Below are positions 13,641 to 23,151 of a stretch of 64,000 nucleotides of DNA, one piece after another (position 1 is the first letter of the stretch; every line of letters begins with the position of its first letter). The stretch comes from Cymbidium sinense (taxonomy: Eukaryota > Streptophyta > Magnoliopsida > Asparagales > Orchidaceae). The notes under the pieces are model-generated. The model was not told the origin of the DNA. It searched no databases and saw only the letters and a list, made by a program, of their open reading frames with translations. Position numbers and translations under genes: made by a program. The stretch is from positions 21,229,808 to 21,293,807 of the forward strand of contig CM038214.1 of assembly GCA_021442155.1 (NCBI GenBank), given 5' to 3'.

Positions 13641-14725
13641 ATTTTTTTAAAAAAAATTACACCAATAGGTCTAGGTTTATTTAGTTTATTAGTTTTTTTT
13701 AATTATTTTAGTTTATTTTAATTTTGCCTTTCTAATTAGGTTTATTTTTTTATTTTTATTTAGTTTAGTTTATTTACGTCAGTTAAGATTTTTTTTAGTT
13801 TATTTTTAAGGTTTAGGTTTAGGTTTATGTTTATTTTTTAATTTAGTTTTAATTTTATTTTATTTTTAGGTTTAGGTTTTATTTTTTATTTTTAGGTTTA
13901 GGTTTATGTTTTCATTTTATTTTTTTAGGTTTAGGTTTTAGGTTTTTATTTTAGGTTTATTTTTAGGTTTATTTTAGATTTTATTGTTTAGTTTAGGTTT
14001 AGATTTATGTTTAGTTTATTTTATTTTATTGAGTTTAGGGTTTAGGTTTAGTTTATTTTAGGTTTAGGTTTAGGTTTTATTTATTTTAGTTTAGTTTATT
14101 TTAGTTTAGATTTAGGTTTATTTTCATTTGTTTATTTGGGATTTAGGTTTTTTTTAGTTTTGGGTTTAGGTTTTATTTTTTATTTAGTTTAGGTTTGTTT
14201 TTTAGGTTTAGGTTTTTATGTATTTTATATTTAATTTTATTTTAGGTTTATTTTATTCCTATTTTTATGTTTAGTTTTTATTTTATTTAGGTTTTTAATT
14301 TTTTGTGGTTTATTTTATTTTTTAGTTTAGTTTAGGTTTTTATTTATTTTATTTTAGTTTAGTTTTAATTTTTTATTTTCTTTTATTTTTATTTTTAGGT
14401 TTAGGTTTAGGTTTAAGTTTTAGTTTAGGTTTTTATTTTATTTTATTTTATTTTATTTATGTTTAAGTTTTTTATTTATTTTATTTTTAGGTTTTATTTA
14501 GTTTAGGTTTAGCTTTTTAGGTTTTTAGTGTTTAGTGTTTAGTGGTTAGGGTTTGGGGTTTAGGATTTAGGATTTAGGATTTTAGGTTTTAGGGTTTAGG
14601 GTTTAGGGTTTAAGGTTTAGGGTATTAAGGTTTAGGGTTTAGGGTTTAGGGTTTAGGGTTCAGGGTTGTAGGTTTAGGGTTCGGGGCTAGGGTTTAGGGT
14701 TAGGGTTTTTTTATTTTATAACTTT
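13641..14725. repeat. Higher-order repeat, unit 3 (shorter, diverged)
   Basis: Anchor GTCTAGG at 13,669 and the same T-rich half as unit 2, but the TTTAGGG half is cut to about 200 bp (14,520-14,710). The next A-rich spacer arrives after about 1,087 bp rather than 1,435 bp. This is an internally deleted copy. Confidence 0.75.
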
Positions 14726-15636
14726 TCTTATTTTTAAAAAAAATTTTGTAAGCTGGTAGGTTTATGTTTATTTACTTTATTTAGTTTATTTATTTATTTT
14801 AGTTTATTTTATTTTTTATTTTTACTTAGGATTATTTTTATTTTTATTTAATTTAGTTTATTTATTTTAAGTTTATTTATTTTAGTTTAGGTTTATTATT
14901 TTAGTTTATTTTTTACATTTAGGTTTATTTTTAGTTTTTTTAGGTTATAGGTTTAGGTTTTATTTATTTTAGTTTAGGTTTAGGTTTATTTTATTTTTAT
15001 TTTAGGTTTAGGTTTTTTTTCTAGTTTAGGTTTAGGTTTTATTATTTATTAATTTTTAGGTTTTATTTTTCAGATTTATTTTATAGGTTTAGGTTTTTGA
15101 CTTAGTTTTATTTTATTCTATTTTAGGTTATTTTAATTTTATTTTAGGTTTAGTTTTTATTTTATTTAGGTTTATTTTTTAGTTTAGTTTAGGTTTTTAT
15201 TTATTTTATTTTAGTTTAGTTTTTAATTGTTATTTTATTTTCTTTTTAGGTTTAGGTTTATGTTTAAGTTTAGGTTTAGGTTTTAGTTTAGGTTTAGGTT
15301 TTAGTTTAGGTTTTTATTTTATTTTATTTTGGTTTAGTTTATTTATTTATTTTATTATTACTTTTTATTTAGTTTAGGGATAGATTTTTAGCTTTTTAGG
15401 GTTTAGGGTTAGTTGAGGGTTTTGGGTTTAGGGTTTAGGCTTTGGGGTTTAGGGTTTAAGGTTTAGGGTTTAGGGTTTAGGGTTTGAGGTTTAGGGTTTT
15501 ATAGTTTAGAAAGGGTTTAGTGTTTAGGGTTTAGGGTTTAGGATTTAAGGTTTAGGGTTTTATAGTTTAGAAAGGGTTTAGGGTTTAGGGTCTAGGGTTC
15601 AGGTTTTAGGTCTAGGGTTCAGGTTTTAGTTTAGGG
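14726..15636. repeat. Higher-order repeat, unit 4 (partial)
   Basis: Begins with the same A-rich spacer (14,735-14,752), then about 650 bp of T-rich sequence, then TTTAGGG-rich sequence from 15,395. The last part contains two near-identical copies of a segment with GGGTTTTATAGTTTAGAAAGG (about 15,490-15,520 and 15,562-15,590). It ends against the LINE 3' tail at 15,637. Confidence 0.7.
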
Positions 15637-15760
15637 TTTTTGGTTTTTTTTATAGAGAACATATTCAAATTCAACATTTCTTCTTTTTGATTTCATCAAC
15701 CAAGTAACACATGAAGTTTTCTAAGACACAAGCGATGACATAGATAAGAAATGAGTATGC
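15637..15760 (-). mobile_element. LINE 3' tail fragment (second 3' end)
   Basis: On the minus strand this is the terminal LINE sequence ending in TTCTCTATAAAAAAAA, directly next to CCTAAA-type repeat. It matches the 3' end of the larger LINE at 16,313-16,430 along its whole length with small indels. Both share 'caacatttcttcttt', 'gatttcatcaac', 'ttctaagA' and 'gcgatgaca' on the plus strand. Only the last 120 bp or so are LINE; upstream on the minus strand the sequence changes to unrelated DNA. Confidence 0.8.
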
Positions 15761-16085
15761 TTTGAGTAGATAAAAAACCCTAGATAACTAGAACCGTCTC
15801 TACTATAAATAAAGAGTTCCATAAGCGGTGATCAGTCGACCCTTTTTCTCCGGTTAGGTATCGAACCACCCGGCCTCTCAAGTAGCGGGATCCACCATCA
15901 TATCCCGATCTCTCCATCACCATAGTATAACCTTCATTGCTCCTCCATAACCACCATTGCTCGACCACCACCTCCATATCCACACCTCTAGATCCCCATG
16001 ATGCAGCGTTGCCTTGACTCCACTTCAGATCTAGGCGAGCACAGCTTGACAATAATGTTCTTGTCGTCAAGGTTCTGCCCATTCT
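15761..16085 (-). other. Non-repeat insert fused to LINE tail, possible captured transcript
   Basis: About 325 bp of clearly higher GC than the array around it. It lies between a LINE 3' tail and telomere-like repeat. A 100-codon frame is open on the minus strand (15,780-16,082), but I recognise no domain. In another minus-strand frame there are glycine-rich stretches (for example GYGGGG) that faintly recall glycine-rich RNA-binding proteins; this is not enough for a call. The position, upstream of a LINE tail on the same strand, fits a chimera made by template switching during LINE reverse transcription. It could also be a separate insertion. Function unknown. Confidence 0.4.
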
Positions 16086-16312
16086 TAGGGTTTAGGTTTT
16101 TTTTAAATTTATTTAGTTACTTTAGGTTTAAGTTTTGGCATTGGGGTTTAGGGTTTAAGGTTTAGGGTTAGGGTTTATGGTTTAGGGTTTAGGGTTTAGG
16201 GTTTAGCATTTAGGGTTTAGGGTTTCAAGGTTTAGGGTTTAGAATTTAAGGTTTTTAGGGTTTAGGGTTTAGGGTTGAGGGTTCAAGTTTTAGTTTAGGG
16301 TTTAGGGTTTTA
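16086..16312. repeat. TTTAGGG-rich array between LINE ends
   Basis: About 230 bp of TTTAGGG-type repeat with several perfect tandem heptamers. It is continuous in type and orientation with the array to the left, showing that the LINE on the right inserted into this array. Confidence 0.85.
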
Positions 16313-16900
16313 GGTTTTTTTTAATAGAGAACAAATTCAGATTCAACATTTCTTCTTTCGATTTCATCAACTAGTAACAACAAGTTTCTAAGAAGCGATG
16401 ACAAAGATAAAAATGAGCACACATACAATAGCCACAAAACAAAATCAAAAACAAAAGGCCACGAAAACAAGGAAAGCGCCACACCCTAAACCAAATCAAC
16501 CCAAAGTAAACAAAATGAAAGAGAAGAACAACCAACATCTCATCCAGAAGGCACCCAAAACTAGAAAATGATGCCAACCATAAAGACACCAATGGAAAAC
16601 AAACCAACCAACCAAAACCAAGAATAAGCCACAAGAGATACCACATTAAAAGTAGGAGTATGAGCCAGGATAACCAAAACACCGAGCCAACATTCAACCT
16701 ATAAAGTAGTGGAAAAATACAAGAACATGCCCAAGAAAGAATAGGAGCCAATAGCAATCAAACAAACCAAAACCACCATAAGCTCCCAAGCAGAAGCCCC
16801 AAGAAAACCAACAACAGAAAAAAAAAACAAAAAAAAAGAAAAATTAAGAAAATCTAACATAAGACAAACTAGATTTATCAAAATTAGACAGCCCTCTTAA
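16313..16900 (-). other. LINE 3' UTR and poly(A) end
   Basis: On the minus strand, a T- and G-rich stretch follows the RNase H region and ends in a short A run. It carries fortuitous open frames (16,371-16,757 and 16,699-16,881 minus) rich in Leu, Phe, Trp and Cys. These look like translations of a T-rich untranslated region and match no protein I know. The last 110 bp recur at 15,637-15,760. Confidence 0.65.
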
Positions 16901-16982
16901 TAGCTTAGGAATATTCGCATCGGTAAACAAAGTAAAATCAAAAAAATTAAACCCCAAACCAACTAAGAAATCTACACAGGCA

Positions 16983-17504
16983 TTACCTTCTCTTGAAATA
17001 TGAGTAACTAGAAAGTTTAGAGATAATAGCTTTAATATTTCTAATTAAATAAGAAAGCTCAGCATTACCCTTATGGTTAGAATTAATCATAGCAACAACC
17101 ATCTCAGCATCAGATTCCAACCAAATAGTATGAAAATTTATATCCAAACAAAGCTTAAGAGCATGATAAACATCCATCAATTCAGTGAAAATAATAGAAT
17201 TAATAGAGAGAGGAGTGGAAAAAGCCAAGGTAATATTCCCAAGATTATTCCTAAAAATACCACAACAACCCAACTTGTTATGTGCAACAGGGCCATCAAT
17301 ATTAATTTTAATACAACAATCAAGAGGCTTAATCCAATAAATAATTTTATAATCTGGAGATGAGTCAAAAGAAGGAAACCGGATACCCAATTTAGAGGCA
17401 ACAAACTTGCAACCTCTAAAATTAGTACCACTAAAGACCGACCTTATGTAAGGAAAAAATCTTTTCTTTAGTCTAATAATAATCCTCTTATGATTCATAG
17501 GCAC
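16983..17504 (-). pseudogene. LINE ORF2 C-terminal RNase H (RVT_3-like)
   Basis: The 173-codon minus-strand frame carries the plant LINE RNase H signature: WIKPLDCCIKINIDGPV (the IN-x-DG motif with the first catalytic Asp), GCCGIFRNNLGN, then the FTELMDVYHALKLCLD helix with the catalytic Glu, and WLESDAEMVVAMI with the third Asp. The key acidic residues therefore look preserved although the element is dead. RNase H degrades the RNA strand during LINE copying. The frame is separated from the zinc-binding region (17,530-17,930) by stops and a shift. The first methionine is arbitrary because the domain is a piece of a polyprotein. Confidence 0.85.
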
Positions 17505-17529
17505 ATTATGGTGTTTATCATCATTTCTA

Positions 17530-17930
17530 TTAAGCCATCACAATTTTGATATGCCCTTTAATAGTATTAAGAAAATAAGAGTCAGGCAGTTGCATTAAAG
17601 TTAAATTACCATTAAAATAATTTAACTTAAATAAATCCTTATACCAACCCCAAACTTTAGAGGCAATGGAACCATTAACAAAAACATGACTAACATTCTT
17701 AATATGAATGCAACATATAAATTTAGAGGGTAGATAAAAACCTTTGTCCAAAATTAAAGAGTCAACAATAATATAATCCCTTAAAATTCTCCACAAGAAT
17801 AGAATAAGAAGTAGGAATAATATTATTTCAAATTTTAAAGAAAATAGGAGAAGAGGATTTTTTTAACTCTGATATGGTGCCAAGTATCATTAAAAAAATA
17901 ACTAACTTTCAAAGAAGAAGTAGAGTGAGT
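17530..17930 (-). pseudogene. LINE zf-RVT zinc-binding region
   Basis: Minus strand. It begins with FNDTWHHIRV (near 17,900), followed after a shift by LWRILRDYIIVDSLILDKG and KFICCIHIKNVSHVFVNG, then VWGWYKDLF. This matches the 'W..l....t...L...........C..C....E+..H+f..C..a..vW' layout of the zf-RVT domain found between RT and RNase H in plant LINEs. One expected Cys near the end is Asn-Gly here (VNG). It is broken by at least one frameshift near 17,800. Confidence 0.75.
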
Positions 17931-18520
17931 ATTCAACAAAGAATCAATGGAAAAGTCCCCCATCCAGTTATCTTGTTAAAAGAAAGAAGAACCATTATTA
18001 ATACCTCAAAAATGAGAGGTTCCTCTTTCCATTTTATATCACAAAGAAATTTCCAAACAATAGAATCACCATGTTTATAATTGCAAATTAAAGGATGCTT
18101 ACCTTTTCAATATTTAAAATTCATGAATTTAGCCCAAAGACTTTCATTTTCTAAAGATTCCGAAAGTTTATAAGAAAACATCATTGGGATCCATCAAAGA
18201 TCTACACCCAATACCACTTTCATAAATAGTTCCACACATATTCCAAGTCCAATGAAGCCTTTTGGCCAAATTTTTAGAGCCCCAAAAAACTTATTAAAAA
18301 GTCTTTCAATCAAGATAAGAACAAGAGAGCAATATTAAGCAACAAGTAAAAAGGAAGAGTAAAGAATACTTTTAATAACAATTAATTTACCACCAAAGGA
18401 TAAGATATGAAATTCAAGGGTAAAAATTTTATTTTGAATATTATGGATTACCTCATCAAAAAGATTGGATCTCATTTGCATAATATAAAGGAGAGCCTAA
18501 ATATTTAATAAGAAGATTTT
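17931..18520 (-). pseudogene. LINE reverse transcriptase, C-terminal (thumb) portion
   Basis: Minus-strand pieces in shifting frames: KYLGSPLYYAN (about 18,490), SFGGKLIVIKSILYS (about 18,390), FWGSKNLAKRLHWTWNMCG (18,233-18,290) and ESGIGCRSLMDPNDVF (about 18,190). These match the 'YLGvPl', 'LS.GGR..LIksVl.siP', 'FlW...+HlvkW...c.PK' and 'GGLGir.l...N.All' blocks of plant LINE RT. The interruptions are stops and single-base indels. Confidence 0.75.
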
Positions 18521-18630
18521 GATGAGAAAAACTAGTATTATCCTAAATTTTATTAATTCTTTGATCAAAAATAGAAGTAGAAGTGATAAAACAACTTTTA
18601 TGATTAGTAATCACAACGTCACTTTCCTTT

Positions 18631-18987
18631 TCAAATTTTATAAATAAGAACAATAGAAATGCTAGTAAAATATTTAGGAATATAATTCACTTGAAAAAAA
18701 TCCTTAATAGCATTAACAACATCAACTTCAAAAATAAACCAAGCTTTTTGAAAGAATAAAGTAGTGTAACCATCCGACTCTATAATAGAATCAACATGCA
18801 TATGATTATTCCTTATAGACATAATAGAAGGAATAATAGAGGGATTAGATAAAAGCTCAAGTTGATAGTTTTTATTTAAAAGATTTTTATAGAACCTAAT
18901 AGTAGAAGATAATATAACCAGTAAGCCAATAACCATCAAATTCTTGATTTTATGAATGCAACCAAGAACATGCCTTTTCATTACCAA
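18631..18987 (-). pseudogene. LINE reverse transcriptase, N-terminal (finger) portion
   Basis: The 118-codon minus-strand frame contains STIRFYKNLL, then SIIESDGYTTLFFQKAW with DVVNAIKDFF, and ends at FTSISIVLIYKI. These are the 'FY..Ll', 'DGft..FfqkaW.i...dv..ai..ff' and 't.i.LIPK' blocks at the start of plant LINE RT. The next recognisable piece in the polyprotein is the KYLGS block less than 150 bp away. The palm with the catalytic aspartates is missing between them. Confidence 0.82.
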
Positions 18988-19051
18988 AAAAAAGAAAATA
19001 TTTAGTGTTTCTTTCCCCCTCAGAAAAATGCTTAGAGGTAGCTTTTTGTCT

Positions 19052-19475
19052 TCAATATGTCTCCTCCATATCTTGAAACTTCATCAGATTATCTTTAGCT
19101 TCAACAAGGTTAAAACTAAAAGAAGAATCAGTAATAAATAGTTCTTCCAAATCTTTCAACCTTTGCTCCATATTTATGATATTATCAAAAAAAATTTTAA
19201 AGCAGTTTCTGTTCCACCAAGTGATATAATGCTTAAGCCTTGTAAGCTTAAGCCAAAATCTCATCATACCAAATGCACCAATCATAAGCAATAACAACAA
19301 GAAAACTTTATCTTCTAACCACATACTTTGAAAATAAAATTTTTTAATGACATTATTGTTAAAAATAAAATCCTTAATAGAAATCAAAAAAGGAGCATGA
19401 TTCAAGAGAGTTATACTAAGATGCTCCATCAAAGTAAATGGCCAATAGTTTAGCCAATAATTATTAAATAAGGGA
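19052..19475 (-). pseudogene. LINE endonuclease end and linker
   Basis: The 126-codon minus-strand frame (19,052-19,432) starts at MEHLSITLLNHAPFLISI, the end of the apurinic-endonuclease-like domain. The SDH of that motif is LNH here, losing the catalytic Asp of the final SDH. It continues through FYFQSMWLEDK, WLKLTRLKHYITWWNRN and a Glu/Lys-rich linker. Upstream, the minus strand still encodes LFNNYWLNYW before the array begins. The homologous piece is at 1-765. Confidence 0.82.
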
Positions 19476-22400
19476 CAAATAGTTTAGTTAGGGTTTAGGT
19501 TTATTAGTTTATTAGTTTTAGGGGGGTTTAGGGTTTAAGTTTACTTTATTTTATTAGTTAGGTTTAGGTTTAGGTTTAGGTTTTGAGTTTAGTTTAGTTA
19601 GTTTAATTTTAGGGTTAGGGTTTAGTTTAGTTTAGTTATTAGGTTTAGTTAATTATGTTTAGTTTAGTTAGTTATTTGTTTATTAATTTAATTGGTTTTA
19701 ATTAAGTTTAGGGTTTAGGGTTTAGTTAGTTTAATTAGGTTTTATTTAGTTTAGTTATTAGTTAGTTTGGTTTAGTTAGGTTTTAGTTTATTTATTTAGT
19801 TAGTTTAGTATAGTTTATTAGTTTAGTTAGTTTAGTTATTAGTTTAGTTAGTTTAGTTAGTTTTTAGTTTATTAGTTGGTTTAGTTTAGTTAGTTATTTG
19901 TTTAGGGTTTAGTTTAGTTTAGTTATTATTAGTTTTAGTTTATTAGTTATTTATTAATTATTATTAGTTTAGTTAGTTTTATTAGTTTAGTTTAATATAG
20001 GTTTAGTTTTTAGTTTTTATAGTTTATTAGGTTAGTTTAGGGTTTAGGTATCAGGTTTATAGTTTAGGTTTTCTTTAGTTAATTATTTGTTTTTATTAGT
20101 TAGTTTTGGTTTAGATAGGTTTTAGTTTAGTTATTTAGGTTTTAGTTATGAGTTATTTGTTAGTTATTAGTTATTAGTTTAGGGTTTAGGGTTTAAGTTT
20201 AGGGGTTTAGGTTTAGGGTTTAGGGTTTAGGGTTTAGGGTTTAGGATTTAGGGTTTAGGTTTAGGGGTTTAGGGTTTAGTTTAGTTTAGTTAGGTTTAGG
20301 GTTTAGGTTAGTTATTATTAATTTTAGTTTAGTTATTAATTTAAGTTTTATTAGGGGTTTAGGGTTTAGGATTTAGGTTATTAGTTAGTTAGTTTTATTA
20401 GTTTTTAGTTTAGGCTTTAGGTTTACTTTTTAGTTTAGTTATTAGTTTTAATTTGTTGTAGTTAATTTTAATTGTTAGTTAGTTAATTTGTTTAGGGTTT
20501 AAGGTTTAGGGTTTAGGTTTAGGTATATATTATTAGTTTGTTTTAATTAGTTAGGTTTTATTAGTTAGTTTGGCTAGTTTAGGTTTATTTATTAGTTAGT
20601 TTAGTTAGTTTATTAATTATTAGTTTAGTTTTAGTTTTAGCATAGTTAGTTTTAGTTATTAATTTAGTTATTAGTTTTAGTTAGTTTAGTAGTTATTAGT
20701 TTAGGGTTAGGGTTTAGGTTTAGTTTAGTTTATTAGTTTTAGTTAGGTTTATGGTTTAGGGTTTTTAGTTTACTTAGTTTTAGTTAGTCTAGGGTTTAGG
20801 GTTTGGGTTTAGTTATTATTAGTTTAGTTTTAGTTTAGGTTAGTTAGTTAGTTAGGTTAGTTAGTTTAGTTTTAGTTATTATTTAGTTAGTTTTAATTAG
20901 TGATTGTATTAGCTTTATTAGTTTTAGTTGGTTTTATTAGGTTAGTTTAGTTATTTAGGTTTTAGTTTTATTTGCTTTAGTTTTAGTTTAATTAGTTTAG
21001 TTAGTTATTAGTTATTAATTTAAGTTTAGGTTTTAGGTTTTTAGTTAGTTTTTTAAGTATTAGGTTTTATTAGTTTTAGTTTAGGTTTATGTATTAGGTT
21101 TTCATTTAGGCTTTAGGTTTTAGTTTTTAGTTTAGTTTATTAGGTTTATTAGTTATTATTAGTTAGTTTGCTTAGTTTAGTTAGCTTAGTTATTTAGTTA
21201 GTTAGTTTTAGTTTTTTAGTTATTAGTTTTATTATTATTAATTATTTGTTTATTATTATTAGTTTAGGTTTTTTAGGGTTTACATTTAGGGTTTAGGGTT
21301 TAGGTTTAGGGTTTAGGGTTTAGGGTTTAGGGTTTAGAGTTTAGGATATTTAGTTTTAGTTATTAGTTTAGGTTTTAGTTATTATTAGTTTATTAGTTAG
21401 TTTTTTAATTATTGGTTATTAATTAGTTAGATTTAGGGTTTAGGTTTAGTTAATTTTAGTTTAGTTTATTAGTTATTAGTATGTTTAGTTAGATTAATTT
21501 TATTAGTTTTTAGTTAGTTTTTAGGTTTAGTTTAGTTATTAGTTTTTTAGTTTAAGTTTTTAGTTAGTTAGTTATTAGTATAGTTTTAGCTTTAGTTTTG
21601 TTAGTTTTAGTTAGTTTATTTTATTAAGATTAGGTTTATTTAATCTAGTTTTAATTTTTAGTTTAGTTATTAGTTATAGTTTTCTTAATTTATTAATTTA
21701 GTTTAGTTTAGTTTATTAGTTATTATTAGTTATTTTAGTTATTAGTATAGTTTAGGGTTTAGGGTTTAAGGTTTATGGTTTAGATTTAGTTTAGTTATTA
21801 GTTAGGTTTAGGTTTTAGTTTTTATTATTAGGGTTTAGGTTTAGGTTTATGTTTAGTTAGTTTTATTAACACTATTAGTTTATTAGTTTAGTTATTTATT
21901 AGTTTAGGTTTAGGTTTTAGGTTTTTTAGTTATTAGTTAGTTATTAGTTTATTAGGTTTATTAGTTTAGGTTTTACTTATTTTATTAGTTTAGGTTTTAT
22001 TAGTTATTATTAGTTATTATTTTAGTTATTAGTTAGTTAGTTTAGTTAGTTTAGATATTAGTTTAGTTAATTTAGCTAGTTTTTAGTTTATTAGTTAGGT
22101 TTAGTTTAGTTAGTTATTAGTTTAGGGTTTAGGTTTAGTTTAGTTATTATTAAGTTTACTTATTTGTTTAGTTATCAGTTATTTATTATTAGTTTAGTTT
22201 AATTTAGGTTTAGTTTATAGTTATTATAGTTTATTAGGTTAGTTTAGGGTTTAGGGTTTATTTAGTTAGTTATTAGTTTTTATTAGTTAGTTTTAGTTTA
22301 GATAGGTTTGAGTTTAGTAATTTTGGTTTTAATTATTAGTTATTAGTTTTTAGTTTGTGGTTTAGGGTTTAGGGTTTAGGTTTAGGGGGTTTAGGGGGTT

Positions 22401-22526
22401 TAGGTTTAGGGTTTAGGTTTAAGGGGTTTAGGGTTTAGGGTTTAGTTTAGTTTAGCTAGGTTTAGGGTTTAAGTTAGTTATTATTAGTTTTAGTTTAATT
22501 ATTAGTTTAAATTTTATTAGAGGTTT
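19476..22526. repeat. Degenerate telomere-like array, block 2
   Basis: TTTAG/TTAG/TTTAGGG-derived repeat in the same orientation as block 1. It aligns with the start of block 1: for example 'ttttaattaagtttagggtt' at about 19,693 corresponds to 'ttttaattaggtttagggcc' at about 976. A segment with 'ttattaggttagtttagggttta' occurs at about 1,241, 20,030 and 22,220, so there is also an internal repeat of about 2.2 kb. The array runs into the assembly gap. Confidence 0.88.
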
Positions 22527-22626
22527 NNNNNNNNNNNNNNNNNNNNNNNNNNNNNNNNNNNNNNNNNNNNNNNNNNNNNNNNNNNNNNNNNNNNNNNNNN
22601 NNNNNNNNNNNNNNNNNNNNNNNNNN
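22527..22626. other. Assembly gap (100 N)
   Basis: Exactly 100 unknown bases, the usual placeholder for a gap of unknown size. It falls inside the telomere-like array on the left and at or near the start of the long repeat element on the right. The sequence on the two sides need not be contiguous. Confidence 0.99.
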
Positions 22627-23151
22627 GATTTATTTAACATAAAGGTTGGTTTGATTATTTAATTAATCTTTGAATTTGAATTTATGTTTTACTTTCTTTT
22701 GATTTACACTTAGCATCTAAGTGTTATAAAGAGGAGAAAGAGGATTAACCTCCATCATCCTTACCTTATGCCACTTTCTAAAGGACATTTTTATGACTTA
22801 GTTTTCTTTAGTAAAAGACTTATTAAATATTTTTATTAATTGTATGTTTAGGTCAACTTTAAATAACCTATTCAATGTGAAAGGCATCTTAGGATTAGTA
22901 TATTTGAATTACTAGCACATGACATATATCAAATCATTCCTTTTCATCACATGTAACATGCATATGAATTTAACACTTAGCATATCTATACATACCATAT
23001 ATTTTTGGCACACTTAAATGGTGATGAACACATATGTTTGGAATTTATATTTTAGTCAATTGAATTAGTTATACATGTAATGCTAAAGCTCTATCCAAAT
23101 TCTAATACCAAAATACATAAGGATGAAATCAAATAAGTACATGCCATTATT

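Larger units (their letters stand above)
16313..19475 (-). mobile_element. L1-type LINE, 5'-truncated, inserted in telomere-like array, copy 2
   Basis: A minus-strand plant LINE of about 3.2 kb in the expected order: end of endonuclease (19,475), endonuclease-RT linker, RT fingers, RT thumb region, zf-RVT zinc-binding region, RNase H, 3' UTR and a short poly(A) at 16,313-16,320. The poly(A) abuts CCTAAACCC repeat, and the truncated 5' end abuts TTTAGGG repeat. The target was therefore the array. Frameshifts, stops and a loss in the RT palm make it inactive. 5' truncation is usual for LINEs. The component pieces are listed separately. Confidence 0.88.

Noticed and set aside
16371..16881. Two overlapping minus-strand open frames rich in Leu, Phe, Trp and Cys, resembling membrane proteins
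   Set aside because: They sit in the LINE 3' untranslated region, which is T/G-rich on that strand. Hydrophobic codons are expected by chance, and no family features were seen.
17073..17431. Plus-strand 96-codon and minus-strand 84-codon frames overlapping the RNase H
   Set aside because: Both overlap the recognisable RNase H frame and show no motif of their own.
22452..22640. Minus-strand frame running through the N gap
   Set aside because: Most of its residues are unknown, and it joins two sides of a gap of unknown size.
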